DNA of 64,000 nt, from the NCBI GenBank assembly GCA_937868765.1, contig CALMNL010000009.1:1-64000 (forward strand), given 5' to 3'. The notes beneath the pieces are model-generated. The model saw only the letters and a program-made list of their open reading frames with translations. It was not told the DNA's origin and made no database searches. A program made the translations under genes and the position numbers. How positions within the stretch are numbered: the first letter of the stretch is position 1; every line of letters begins with the position of its first letter. The stretch is from an uncultured Desulfatitalea sp. Lineage in GTDB: Bacteria; Desulfobacterota; Desulfobacteria; Desulfobacterales; Desulfosarcinaceae. Below are positions 36,550-46,800 of this stretch, in pieces.

Positions 36550-37968
36550 ATGTTATCGGCACCTCAACATAGCGCCGGCGGAACCCAGGGCCGGGTGGTC
36601 TGTTTCGCGCTGGACCCGGAGTTCAGAGAGCTGGCGGCCGGGGCCACCGTTCCGGTGCAGACCCTGGAGAGCTATCCGGACGGCGGCGTGCCGGACCCGG
36701 CGACGGCGATTTGCTTTCTCGTCGCCACCCACGACGTGGCCAAGGCCCTGGAGCTGGTCCGACGGTTGCGCGCCGCAACGGCCGAGGGACTGAAGCCCAT
36801 TTACCTGGCGGCACCCCTTGGCGCCCTGGTGGAACAGCTTTGTGACGGTGTCCTGGCCACCGTGCACGCGGCCTGGGACCAGGCCCGGCCTGCGGCCCGC
36901 TTGCTGTCCGAACTGGACCCGGCCGGCCTTTCGGCCGGCGGCAACGACGCTTACCGCCTGCTGGGCTTTCTCTATGCCCGGCCGGATTTCGTGCTGGCCC
37001 CCAGCGGCTCCTGGCAATCGGAAAAGATCTATGCCTACCCTGCGGCCGAAGCGTTGCTGGAAAAGGCCGACGACACCATCGCCACCCTGGCCCAGCGCAA
37101 GTTGCTGGCGCCGGCCCAACTGGTGGACCGGCTGCGCCACTGCCCCAAATGCGACGGTGCCCATCTGAACTTCATCGATATCTGTCCCAACTGCGCGGGC
37201 ATCGATATCGCCCAGAAACCCTTTCTGCACTGCTTCACCTGCGGCCACGTGGGGCCCGAGGCGCGTTTCTTTTCCCAGGAGAAACTGGTCTGCCCCCAGT
37301 GCGCCACAGCATTGCGCCACATCGGCGCCGACTACGACCGGCCGCTGGAAAATTTCCAGTGCAACGGCTGCGGCCATGTGTTCGTCGACCCCCAGGTGAC
37401 GGCCCGCTGCCTGCACTGCGGCCAGACGAGCGCGCCCGACACCCTCATCGCCCGTCCGGTGCACGCCTACCGGCTCACCGACCACGGCCGCCAGAGCGCC
37501 CGCGCCGGCGATGTGGAAGATGTCTTTTCCCTGCTGGACAGCCTCAACAACGTGTCGCGGGCCTACTTCGAATCGATCCTGGACTGGCTGCTCTCCCTTT
37601 GCCGGCGCCACAAGGACGAGCAGTTCAGCCTGGTGGCGGTGCGTATCGCCAATATCGTCGAGCTCACCGACCGCATCGGGCGCTACCAGGTGCGCGCCCT
37701 GATGGATGAATTCGTGCGCCGGGTGCGCGAGCTGATCCGCACCACCGACCTGACCACCCGCACCAGTCAGCATACCCTCTGGCTGCTGCTGCCCAAGACC
37801 CACGCGGCCGGTCAGCAGACGGTGCGCGAGCGCATCCTGGGGTTGCGCGCGGACGACCAGGCCGGGCTGCGCCTGGTCACGGCCGGTTTTCACGCGCCGT
37901 CCCAGATGATCGCCGGCGAAAAGGCCCGTCTGCTGCTGGCCCGGCTGGAAGGAGAGATCGGCGAATGA
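36550..37968 (+). CDS. TackOD1 zinc-ribbon plus degenerate GGDEF-like protein
   Basis: A 472-residue cytoplasmic protein. A receiver-like N-terminal part (1-150) is followed by six CxxC pairs (C198/201, 212/215, 228/231, 248/251, 271/274, 287/290), including HLNFIDICPNC and LHCFTCGH, the layout of the TackOD1 output domain. The C-terminal 150 residues resemble a GGDEF fold without the GGDEF signature, so it is probably a sensor rather than a cyclase. It overlaps the glycosyltransferase start (ATGA). I infer that it controls the polysaccharide synthase encoded next. Confidence 0.75.
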   Translation: MLSAPQHSAGGTQGRVVCFALDPEFRELAAGATVPVQTLESYPDGGVPDPATAICFLVATHDVAKALELVRRLRAATAEGLKPIYLAAPLGALVEQLCDGVLATVHAAWDQARPAARLLSELDPAGLSAGGNDAYRLLGFLYARPDFVLAPSGSWQSEKIYAYPAAEALLEKADDTIATLAQRKLLAPAQLVDRLRHCPKCDGAHLNFIDICPNCAGIDIAQKPFLHCFTCGHVGPEARFFSQEKLVCPQCATALRHIGADYDRPLENFQCNGCGHVFVDPQVTARCLHCGQTSAPDTLIARPVHAYRLTDHGRQSARAGDVEDVFSLLDSLNNVSRAYFESILDWLLSLCRRHKDEQFSLVAVRIANIVELTDRIGRYQVRALMDEFVRRVRELIRTTDLTTRTSQHTLWLLLPKTHAAGQQTVRERILGLRADDQAGLRLVTAGFHAPSQMIAGEKARLLLARLEGEIGE

Positions 37969-39302
37969 GCGATCTTCTGGCCGAAATCTTCCACACCCTG
38001 ACGCTGCTGCTGCTCAGTCCTTTCAACAACGGCATGATGAACTTCGCCCTGAAGTTCATCCCCTTCGTGCTCTTCTTCGAATTGCCGGTGTACATCTTCA
38101 TCATGCTGGGCATCGTGCGCTACTACCTGCGCAAGAACGAGGCGCTGCCCGGCCAGGCGCCTTACTTCCCCAAGGTGTCGTGCCTGATCACCTGCTATTC
38201 GGAAGGCGAGGACGTGTCCGTCACCATCCGCACCCTGGCCGAACAGCTCTATCCGGGCGTGATCGAAATTATGCCCATCGTGGACGGCGCGGTGAAGAAC
38301 GCCCTCACCTATGAGGCCGCCCTCAGGCAGGCCGAAACCGTCGCCCGGCGGCCCAACCGTATCCTGCGGGTCGTTCCCAAGTGGCAGCGCGGCGGCCGGG
38401 TCTCCTCGCTCAATGCCGGGCTGAGCCTGGCCACCGGCGAGATCGTCATGTCCCTGGACGGCGACACTTCCTTCGACAACACCATGGTCCAGGCCGCCGT
38501 GGCCCGGTTCCGGGACCCCAACGTGGTCGGGGTGGCCGGCAGCCTGCGCGTGCGCAACGCTTTCAAGAATCTGGTGACCCGCTTCCAGGCCCTGGAATAC
38601 CTGCTCTCCATTCATGCCAGCAAGACCGGCCTGAGCGAATTCAACGTGGTCAACAACATCTCCGGCGCCTTCGGCATCTTCCGCAAGAGCTTCCTTACAA
38701 AGATCGGCGGCTGGGACGCCGGCACGGCCGAAGACCTGGACATCACCCTGCGCATTAAAAATTACTTCGGCCGCCACCCCGAGCTCAAGATCGTCTTCGA
38801 ACCGGGGGCCATGGGCCATACCGACGGCCCCGAGACCTGGCGCGGACTTTACAACCAGCGGCTGCGCTGGGACGGCGACCTGTATTACCTCTATATCCGC
38901 AAGCATGCCCTGAGTTTCGCCCCGCGCATGCTGGGCTGGAAGAACTTCATGATGCAGCTGTGGACCGGGATTTTCTTCCAGCTGGTGATGCCGTTCATCA
39001 TCATCGTCTACAGCATGACGGTCTTCGCTTTCTATTCGCCGGGGTTCGTCATCGCGGTCTGGTTGCTGGTCTACCTGGTCTATCTGGTGATCTCGGCGCT
39101 TTTCTACCTGCTCTACATCACCATGCTCTCCGAGCGGGTGAAGGAAGACCTTCGCCTGGCGTGGCTGTTGCCGATCGTGCCGCTGCAAACCTTCGGCATG
39201 CGGGTCTGGAACGGTCTGGCCACGTTGAAGGAGATGGTGCTCAAAGCCCACCTGGACTCGTCCATGGCGCCCTGGTGGGTGCTGCGGCGCACCAAATTTT
39301 AA
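37965..39302 (+). CDS. Family 2 glycosyltransferase, processive polysaccharide synthase
   Basis: A 445-residue membrane GT2. One N-terminal helix (about 25-50), then the catalytic domain with MSLDGDTSFDN (DxD), AGTAEDLDITLRI (catalytic Asp) and NQRLRWDGD (the QxxRW-type processivity motif), and three or four C-terminal helices. It would build and translocate a beta-linked polymer (cellulose-, hyaluronan- or poly-GlcNAc-like) across the inner membrane. No PilZ domain is present. Confidence 0.9.
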   Translation: MSDLLAEIFHTLTLLLLSPFNNGMMNFALKFIPFVLFFELPVYIFIMLGIVRYYLRKNEALPGQAPYFPKVSCLITCYSEGEDVSVTIRTLAEQLYPGVIEIMPIVDGAVKNALTYEAALRQAETVARRPNRILRVVPKWQRGGRVSSLNAGLSLATGEIVMSLDGDTSFDNTMVQAAVARFRDPNVVGVAGSLRVRNAFKNLVTRFQALEYLLSIHASKTGLSEFNVVNNISGAFGIFRKSFLTKIGGWDAGTAEDLDITLRIKNYFGRHPELKIVFEPGAMGHTDGPETWRGLYNQRLRWDGDLYYLYIRKHALSFAPRMLGWKNFMMQLWTGIFFQLVMPFIIIVYSMTVFAFYSPGFVIAVWLLVYLVYLVISALFYLLYITMLSERVKEDLRLAWLLPIVPLQTFGMRVWNGLATLKEMVLKAHLDSSMAPWWVLRRTKF

Positions 39303-39312
39303 TAAAACGGTC

Positions 39313-41424
39313 ATGGGCCGTCGGAAACCGGATATGCAAGGCGTTATCGACAAATTCAAGCGGGTGGGGATGGGGGTGCTGGCGCTCGCCGTGCTGTGCT
39401 GGGGCCCGCCGGTCCCGGCCGCCCGGGCGGAGCCGCCGCTGCGGTCCCTGTCCGAATTCGAAACCCGCGTGCACAACTCGCCCGAAGTGCTGGCGGCCCT
39501 GGCGGCGTTGGATGAAAGCCTCGGCCGGCTGGACCTGGCCCAGGCCGAAGGCGGGTGGCGGGTCTTCGGCGGCGCCGGTGCCGGCCAATTCCGGGAGCAG
39601 TCCGACATCGAAACCATGCGCACGTACGAGCGCGTCGACCTGAGGGCGGGCCTGAAGTATCCGCTTTTCGGAAGCAGACACCGCGCAGCAGAATCGATCC
39701 TCAAAATGCAGGCGCTCAGCGAAGAGAAGGCCTACGAACAATCCCTGGTCGGCCGCGACAGCCTGCTCTCGCTGCGGCTGCACTACATCAATTACTGGGC
39801 CGCCCAGGAGAAGCGGCATCTGGCCGAACTCTTCCTGCGAGACGAAGCGCCCATGGACCAGGTATTGAGCCAGCGCACGACCGCCGGCCATCTGCTGGAG
39901 GGCGACCGGCGCGAATATCTCTCGGTCTACGCCCTGGTGCGCCGCCATCTGGCCCAGTCCCAGGCGCTCCAGCAGCGGGCCCTGGGGGTCCTGACCCTCA
40001 TGACCGGCGAACCGGTGCCGCCCTTCCAGGCCCTCTTTCCGGAAATGGCGCGGCCCTGCCTGGATCGCGACGCTCTGATCAAGACCGTGCAGGCCAGCCA
40101 TCCCCTCCTGCTGCAGCGGCAGCAGGCGGTGGCGGAACAGCGCCAACTGGCCGAGCTGGCCCAGAAGAGCCAGGTCAACGGTCAGCTGGCACTCTACTCC
40201 AACCTATCCTCGGAAACCGACGCGCCAGAGCCGGGCTACGGTGTGGGCGTGGATTTCTCGTTCGACTTCCCGCTGCGCTCCCGCCAGGCCGGTTCGGCCC
40301 GGCGCCAGGCCGCCCAGGCAGCCCTGGAACAGAGCCGCCGGCAGTTGGAAATCGCCCAGGCCCAGCTCTCGATGGATGCCCGCCAGAGCCTCGACGATTA
40401 CCGCACGGCCGAGAAGAATTACGCTTTCGCCGTCCAGCGCCTGGCAGCCGCCCGGGAACAGTTGCGCGAAAAGCTGCTGCGGTCGGCCTACCTGCCGGGG
40501 GACGGACTGGAACAGGCCCAGCAGTCGCGCCTGAACGAATACCAGGCGGCCGTCGACCTGGTGGAGGCCTGGGTGCAGCGTCTGCAGGCCCAGGCGCGGC
40601 TCCTGCACCTGGCGCCGGCCGAGGCCTGGGCTGCGGCTCAGACCACGGCCGCACCACCCGGTTGCACCGTGTATGTCTGGCACAGCGCCGAGCTGCTGGC
40701 GCGCTTTGCCCAGCCCACGACCCTGCTGGCCGATTTGCGGCGCCGGCGGGTCAAGCGGCTGCTGCTTTCCTTCGATGCCGGGCAGATCGAAGCCCTGGCC
40801 GGACCGGAATACCGGCACAGGTGGGCAGGCTTCCTGGCATATTTGAAGCAGCAGGGCATGCAGGTCGAACTGCTGCTGGGAGAACCCCTCTGGATTCTGG
40901 ACGCCCATCGGCCGCGTTTGCTGGCCCTCATCCGTGATCTCTCGGACCTGCCCTTTGCTGCCATCCACCTGGATCTGGAGCCGGACCAGCTTCCGGTTCA
41001 TGCCGAGGGCAGGGAAGATCTGGGCCCGGCGCTCCTTGCGACCGTGCGCGCCGTAAAATCCGAAAGCCCGCTGCCGCTGGGCCTGAGCGTTCACCCGCGC
41101 TATCTCGACCCCCGGCGGCCGGATGGCGGCTGGGGGCCGCGCCTGGCGGCCATGGGCGTCAAGGAGGTCGTACTGATGATTTACGTGGCCGATCCCCGGC
41201 GGGCGGCCGGCATCGCCGGTCCGATTTTAAGGGCTCTTCCCGGGTTGCAGTTTTCCGTCGCCCAGAGCCTGGAGCCGGTGCTCAGTGCGGCCGAGAGCCA
41301 CGCCGGCCTGGAATGCGACCAGTTGGCGGCGCGCCTGACAGCGTTGCGCAGCCTGTTGCCCGAGGCCAATTTTAAAGGGATCGTGCTCCAATCCTGGAAA
41401 GCGTATGAGGGGTTGTGTCCATGA
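39313..41424 (+). CDS. TolC-like outer-membrane efflux protein fused to a C-terminal TIM-barrel-like domain
   Basis: A 703-residue exported protein. Signal peptide about 17-38 (ALAVLCWGPPVPAARA). Residues 45-440 show the repeated helical pattern of outer-membrane efflux proteins (YERVDLRAGLKYPLFG, then long coiled helices). From about 450 a second domain begins with CTVYVWHSAELLARF and shows alternating strands and helices (RLLLSFDAGQIEAL, FAAIHLDLEPDQL, LGLSVHPRYLD, EVVLMIYVADP) like a glycosidase or amylase-type barrel; the HLDLEPDQ stretch could hold acidic catalytic residues. This joins an export channel to a polymer-acting domain in one gene. Confidence 0.78.
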   Translation: MGRRKPDMQGVIDKFKRVGMGVLALAVLCWGPPVPAARAEPPLRSLSEFETRVHNSPEVLAALAALDESLGRLDLAQAEGGWRVFGGAGAGQFREQSDIETMRTYERVDLRAGLKYPLFGSRHRAAESILKMQALSEEKAYEQSLVGRDSLLSLRLHYINYWAAQEKRHLAELFLRDEAPMDQVLSQRTTAGHLLEGDRREYLSVYALVRRHLAQSQALQQRALGVLTLMTGEPVPPFQALFPEMARPCLDRDALIKTVQASHPLLLQRQQAVAEQRQLAELAQKSQVNGQLALYSNLSSETDAPEPGYGVGVDFSFDFPLRSRQAGSARRQAAQAALEQSRRQLEIAQAQLSMDARQSLDDYRTAEKNYAFAVQRLAAAREQLREKLLRSAYLPGDGLEQAQQSRLNEYQAAVDLVEAWVQRLQAQARLLHLAPAEAWAAAQTTAAPPGCTVYVWHSAELLARFAQPTTLLADLRRRRVKRLLLSFDAGQIEALAGPEYRHRWAGFLAYLKQQGMQVELLLGEPLWILDAHRPRLLALIRDLSDLPFAAIHLDLEPDQLPVHAEGREDLGPALLATVRAVKSESPLPLGLSVHPRYLDPRRPDGGWGPRLAAMGVKEVVLMIYVADPRRAAGIAGPILRALPGLQFSVAQSLEPVLSAAESHAGLECDQLAARLTALRSLLPEANFKGIVLQSWKAYEGLCP

Positions 41425-42482
41425 AGATCGACTTTCAAAAAAAGGACCGCGACCCCACCGTGGTCCAGGGCATGAAGGTGGCCTACGCGCCGGCCAAGCG
41501 GGTGGCCGCCCAGTGGCGCTGGTACATCGTGCTGCTGTGCGTCTCCAGCCCCCTGATCTACTTTCTGATCAAATTGCTGCTGGCCTGGTGGATCGTTTCG
41601 GCCCAAGGCTTTATCTCCCTGGCGCGCATCGACGTCAACAGCAATGCCAACGGGGTCATCGAAAAACTGCAGGTGCACACCGGCCAACAGGTGACGGCCG
41701 GCCAGACCCTGGCGCAACTCTACAACGCCGAACTGGAAAGCCAGATGGCCCTGCGCAAGGCCGAATACACGGCCCTGCAGACCGGGACCGGCGCGGCGGC
41801 CGATGATCCGCAATTGCGCCTGGCGCGCCAAAGAGTGCGCCTGGCGGAAGAGAATCTTACTATCGGCAAGGCATTTTTCAAAGACGTCGGTTTTCTCCAA
41901 GGCCAGGGGGCCGCCACCGTGGCCGACCTGAACCTGGCCCGGGAACGGTACAACCGCGCCCAGGTGGAGTATGACCAGGCCCGCTACGAACTGGATCGCC
42001 TGCGCGCCCCCGGATCCCGGCCCGCCGCAGATACCGACAACGGGGCGGCCCTCCTGCGCATCCAGGCCCAGATCAAGGCCCTCGACGGTGAACAGTCTCG
42101 CCTGGCCCAGACGGCCCCCATCTCCGGGCGGGTGCTGGACGTCTTCGTGGTCGAAGGCGCCTTTGTCTCGCCCGGGACCCCCTTGCTGCTCCTGGGCGCC
42201 GCCGACAAGCCCTACGTGGTGGCCTATCTGCCCACCCAGTATGCTCGCTACGGCCGCAAGGGCCAACGCGCGACGGTGCGCCTGGCCGACGGCACCCGCC
42301 TGCCAGGCGTGGTGCGCCAGGACGCCACCCTCACCAAGCGCCTCCCGGCGGACCTCAGTTCGCCCATCGGTTCCCGGGATATCATGCTGCTGGTGGAGTT
42401 GGACCTCATCGCCCCCCTGCCGGAAATCCAGTGGGTCGACGGGTTGCCGGTGTCGGTGCGGTTTGCTTTCCGGTTGTTTTGA
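41421..42482 (+). CDS. HlyD-family membrane fusion protein
   Basis: A 353-residue periplasmic adaptor. One membrane helix (about 35-60) is followed by the biotinyl-lipoyl half GVIEKLQVHTGQQVTAGQTL, a coiled-coil hairpin (about 100-210), the second lipoyl half SGRVLDVFVVEGAFVSPGTPL and a beta domain. It would bridge the GT2 synthase and the TolC-like protein. The ATG at 41421 overlaps the upstream stop; GTG 41415 is an in-frame alternative. Last gene of the export operon. Confidence 0.88.
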   Translation: MKIDFQKKDRDPTVVQGMKVAYAPAKRVAAQWRWYIVLLCVSSPLIYFLIKLLLAWWIVSAQGFISLARIDVNSNANGVIEKLQVHTGQQVTAGQTLAQLYNAELESQMALRKAEYTALQTGTGAAADDPQLRLARQRVRLAEENLTIGKAFFKDVGFLQGQGAATVADLNLARERYNRAQVEYDQARYELDRLRAPGSRPAADTDNGAALLRIQAQIKALDGEQSRLAQTAPISGRVLDVFVVEGAFVSPGTPLLLLGAADKPYVVAYLPTQYARYGRKGQRATVRLADGTRLPGVVRQDATLTKRLPADLSSPIGSRDIMLLVELDLIAPLPEIQWVDGLPVSVRFAFRLF

Positions 42483-42803
42483 GCGGCGCGCGCTGGCGTG
42501 TTCGAAACGTCGCAATTGCATTGCTGAATTCCGCAGCACTCTCATTTGGCCCTTGACTTGACGCCGGGGCCTTGTTACTGGCCTCCGTCGATGACCGGGC
42601 CAACGGCCATTTCACAACGGTTTTCTTCTGAAAGCGGTCCGACCCCTCCGGCATGCCGCGGCCCATCGCATTCTAAGGCTTCACGAAACCACATGAACGT
42701 GTAAAACGCGTTCCAAAGGCAGTCGCGCCGGCGGCCGGTTTATACTGTCGCTTGTCGGGCGCGGCGAGGAGGGAAGAGCCATGGCCCAAACCATGTTCGC
42801 CAG
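42483..42803. other. Intergenic region with an 8-codon leader frame
   Basis: No larger gene is convincing. TATACT at 42741-42746 may be a -10 element without a good -35. The end of the region holds a strong ribosome site and a short open frame at 42781 (listed separately). Confidence 0.5.
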
Positions 42804-42807
42804 ATGA
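42781..42807 (+). CDS. Possible leader peptide (8 residues, MAQTMFAR)
   Basis: GGAGGGAAGAGCC directly precedes ATG 42781, a much better ribosome site than the one for the next gene. The frame runs eight codons and its TGA overlaps ATG 42804 (ATGA), so it would feed ribosomes to the membrane-protein gene by coupling. A frameshift at this point in a longer gene is the alternative. Confidence 0.4.
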   Translation: MAQTMFAR

Positions 42808-43388
42808 TCGGTTTTCTGAAGTCCCATCCCAAGTTTCCAATCTTGATGGCCGACATACGGGATCTTCCCGCACACCTTGTAACTGGACCGGCCCGCAGGA
42901 TCGCCGCCACGGGTGTAAGCATAACGCCTCAGATCGCCCGCCAGTTTCGGCGGCAGTTCTGGCTGGCCCTCAGCGACTGGCCCTCGAGCCGCTACATGAA
43001 CACCATCGCCTCCCAGCTCAATGGTCGGGTCAGCCTGGCAAGAACGGTCGGCCGGGCCGCAACCTGGTACGTCCCAGCGGCCATAGGACTCTATAACCTG
43101 GCCAATGCCGCCCCAGAGCTGCGCATGCGCACGTTTTTTGAGGAGGGGTTCGGGGTGGTCGGTGGGGCCTTGGGGACGTATGCTGGCACATTTGCCGGTA
43201 TAGGCATTGCTACAGTTTTTTGTCTGGGCCCCTTGGGGCTGTTTGGGGCTGTTTTTGTTTGCGCAAGTGCACTCGGAATTGGTCTTGGCGAGGGTGGTAA
43301 CGTTTTTGGCGGAAAAGCTTATGACATCGGCGATTCATTTCAGAATCAGATTTTTCACTCCGTAGATGAACTAATCGGTGCGTTTTGA
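42804..43388 (+). CDS. Glycine-zipper membrane protein of unknown function
   Basis: A 194-residue protein. The N-terminal 110 residues are amphipathic and basic; residues about 113-165 are hydrophobic and very glycine-rich (VVGGALGTYAGTFAGIGIA, LGIGLGEGGNVFGG), the glycine-zipper pattern found in pore-forming or membrane-inserting proteins. A 1-bp overlap couples it to another membrane protein. The arrangement recalls effector/immunity or holin-like pairs, but I have no family match. Confidence 0.65.
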   Translation: MIGFLKSHPKFPILMADIRDLPAHLVTGPARRIAATGVSITPQIARQFRRQFWLALSDWPSSRYMNTIASQLNGRVSLARTVGRAATWYVPAAIGLYNLANAAPELRMRTFFEEGFGVVGGALGTYAGTFAGIGIATVFCLGPLGLFGAVFVCASALGIGLGEGGNVFGGKAYDIGDSFQNQIFHSVDELIGAF

Positions 43389-43807
43389 TGAATGGTTATT
43401 TAACACTACTCATTAACTTGTTCGCAGTCAGCGCATGCTTCTGGATGGTTTTTGGCCTTATAAACATCCTGCTGGTCAAATCGTTCATCGTCAAACGCTA
43501 TGAGCAGGAAACGCATCTGCTTAATACCAGTTTTTTCAAGAACCATGCGACTTTCACTCACTATCTGCCAGGATTTCTTTCATCAGCCATATATACCGGG
43601 CATTTGCTTATGTGTCTGTGGGGTTGGCGGATGTTTGGTCGCAAGAAGGCGTTCGAAGATATTGATCACCCTGAAATGATTACGAACCATTTTTCGTCAA
43701 GAGAAATAGCACAGATAAAGAGGCATGCCATTGCCATTATAATAGTATTGCTTCATTTTCTTGCGTTCTCGATTTTTATGCAGATCTGGCCCGAAAGATT
43801 TCGTTGA
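43388..43807 (+). CDS. Small polytopic membrane protein, partner of the glycine-zipper protein
   Basis: A 139-residue protein with membrane segments at about 6-30, 58-80 and 112-132 and a charged loop. Start ATG 43388 overlaps the preceding TGA. Its DNA is more AT-rich than the surrounding chromosome, which suggests later arrival. Function unknown; immunity to or partner of the upstream protein is a guess from the overlap. Confidence 0.65.
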   Translation: MNGYLTLLINLFAVSACFWMVFGLINILLVKSFIVKRYEQETHLLNTSFFKNHATFTHYLPGFLSSAIYTGHLLMCLWGWRMFGRKKAFEDIDHPEMITNHFSSREIAQIKRHAIAIIIVLLHFLAFSIFMQIWPERFR

Positions 43808-43817
43808 TGAAGTAGAC

Positions 43818-43849
43818 AACAGGGGGCGGGTGAACACCCGCCCCCTGTT
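43818..43849. terminator. Bidirectional intrinsic terminator
   Basis: A perfect 15-bp inverted repeat (43818-43832 and 43835-43849, AACAGGGGGCGGGTG), followed on the plus strand by CATTTTC. It lies between the converging membrane-protein gene and the HdrA-like gene. Confidence 0.8.
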
Positions 43850-43854
43850 CATTT

Positions 43855-46800
43855 TCAGGCCCGCGCAAAGAGCGCCGCGGTTTTGGCGATGAGCTGTTCG
43901 TCGGTGAAGTGTTTGAGGCTGATGGCCTTGCCGGGGCATTCGGAGACGCAGGTGCCGCAGCCGTGGCACTGGGCCGGGTCGATGACGGCGTGGGAATGCT
44001 CGCGCACTTCGGGGATGCCGTAGGGGCAGGCGCGCACGCAGGTAAGGCAGGCGGCACAGCGGGCGCTGTCCACCACGGCCACGACGCCGCCCACCAGCAG
44101 GGCCTCCTTGGAGAGCAGGGTCATGGCCCGGGCCGCGGCGGCCTTGGCCTGGGCGATGCTCTCCTCCATGGGTTTGGGATAGTGGGCCAGACCGGCCAGG
44201 AAGATGCCTTCGGAAGCGAAGTCCACCGGCCGCAGCTTGGCGTGGGCCTCGACCAGGAAGCCGTCGTCGTTGACCGGCACCTTGAACAGCTCGAAGAGAC
44301 GGTGGTTGTCGGTGGCCACGATGCCGGCGGCCAGGACCAGCAGGTCGGGCTTGATGCGGATGGGCCGCCGCAGCACGTGGTCGGTGACGGTGAGCAGCAG
44401 TTGGTCTTTGTCGCCGATGGCCGCGCTGGGCGGGTTGTCCAGTTCGTAACGGATGAAGATCACCCCTTTGGAACGGGCCTCCTGGTAGAGCTGCTCGCGG
44501 AAGCCGTAGGAGCGGATATCGCGGTAGATGATGAAGACCTTCATCTCCGGTTTTTGGGCCTTGAGTGCCAGGGCCCCCTTGAGGCTGTGGGTGCAGCAGG
44601 TCTTGCTGCAGTAGGGCCGGTCGTTGTTGCGCGAGCCCACGCACTGGATGAAGACGGCGCAGTCGGCCTTGGTGATGCGCTCGTCCTTGCGCACGAAGGC
44701 ATCGTCCATTTCCAGGTGGGTCATGACGTTGGGGTGTTTGCCGTAGAGGAATTCGGTGGGCTTGTGCTCCTTGGCCCCCACGGCCAGGATGGTGACGCCG
44801 TGGGCGATGGTCTGGTCGCGGCCGTTGCCGTCGGAGATGACGCTGGTCACGTTGCCCAGCGAACCGTGGGTGGCGGTCACTTCGCTGTTGAGGTGCAGCC
44901 GGATGCGCGGATGGCCCTGCACCCGTTCCACCAGATTTTTGAGATAGGCCTGAAGATCATCCCCCTGCCAGGTGCTGCGCAGGTGACGGGCATTGCCGCC
45001 CAGGCGGCTGTCGCGTTCCACCAGGTGGACCTCGCAGCCTTGTTCGGCTACGCCCAGGGCCGCCTCCATGCCGGCCACGCCGCCGCCCACCACCAGGGCC
45101 GCCTTGGTGATCGGCACCTGGACATGATAGAGCGGTTCGATGAAGGCCGCCTTGGCCACGGCCATGCGCACCAGGTCCTTGGCCTTGGCCGTGGCTTTGT
45201 CGGGGTTGTTCATGTGCACCCAGGTGTTCTGGTCGCGGATGTTGGCCATTTCGAAGAGGTACTTGTTCAGGCCCGCCTCGCGGATGGTCTCCTGGAAGAG
45301 CGGCTCGTGGGTGCGCGGCGAGCAGGAGGCCACCACCACGCGGTTGATCTGTTTCTCTTTGATCACCTCCTTGATGTGCACCTGGCTGTCCTGGGAGCAG
45401 GTGAACAGATTGTCTTCCACATGCACCACGTGGGGCAGGGTGCGGGCATACTCGCGCACGGCCGGCACGTCGGCCACGCCGCCGATGTTGATGCCGCAGT
45501 TGCAGACGAAGACCCCCACCCGCGGCGGTTGCCCGGAGACATCGGTTTCGGGCGGCAGCTCCTTGGTCTGGGTCAGGGTCCAGCGCGCGGCGGCCAGGCG
45601 CTCGCCGGCGCAGGCCGCGGCGGCCGAAGCCTCCATGACCGAATGGGGGATGTCCTTGGGTTCCTGGAAGGCGCCGCAGACGTAAATGCCCTCCCGGGAG
45701 GTTTGCACCGGGGCCGTGCCGTGGGTTTCGGCAAAGCCGTAGCCGTTGAGGGTAACACCCAGGCGGGTCGCCAGGGCCACGGCCTGGGGATCGGCGGCGA
45801 GGCCCACCGAGAGCACGACCAGGTCGAAGATCTCTTCGGCCGTGCGGCCGGTCTCGGTGGCGAAGACGATGCGCAGGCGATCCTCCTTGGCCGGATAGAC
45901 CGAGTGGATGCGCGAGCGCACGAAACGCACGCCGTGGTCGTCTTCGGCGCGCAGGTTGTACTTGTCGAAGTCTTTGCCGAAGGTGCGCATGTCCATGTAG
46001 AAGATGGTGGCGTCCAGGGGCTCGGCGCTGTGCTCCTTGGCGATGACCGCCTGCTTGTTGGCGTACATGCAGCACACCGACGAGCAGTAGCCGTTGTCGC
46101 AGTGGTTGATGTCCCGGGAACCGACGCACTGCAGCCAGGCGATGCGCTTGGGCTCCTGGTGGTCCGACGGCCGCACCAGGTGGCCGGCATAGGGGCCCGA
46201 GGCCGAGAGCATGCGCTCGAACTCCAGGCTGGTGACCACATTGGGATGCTTGGCGTAGTTGTAGGTCTCATAAAGAGTGGGGTCGAAAGGCTTGAAACCG
46301 GGCGCCAGGATCACGGCGCCGACCTTTACTTCCCGGCTGTGGGCGCACTGGGCATGGTCCACCGCGCCGGCCAGGCAGGCCTTGACGCACTGGTAGCACT
46401 CGGAGCAGACGCCGCAGGCCAGGCAGCGTCCGGCCTCGGCCTCGGCATCTTCGGCCGAATAGCCGGTCTGCACTTCGGCGAAATCTTTCACCCGTTCGGC
46501 CGCCGGCCGGTGGGGCATGGCGGTGCGCGGTTTCAGGGGCTCGCCCTCGATGGGCACGTCGCCGACGGCATCCCAGTGCTGGGCGCGATCCTCGTAGATG
46601 TCGACGCCCTGGATCAGGCGCCGGATGGAGATGGCCGCCTCCTTGCCCGCCGCGATGGCTTCCACCACCGTGGCCGGGCCGCTGACCGCGTCGCCGCCGG
46701 CGAAGATATCCGGGTCGCTGGTCTGCAGGCTGACCGGGTCTACATTCATGGTGCCCCAATCGCTCAGGGTGCAGGCGCACTCGTCGGTGAGACAGGCCCA

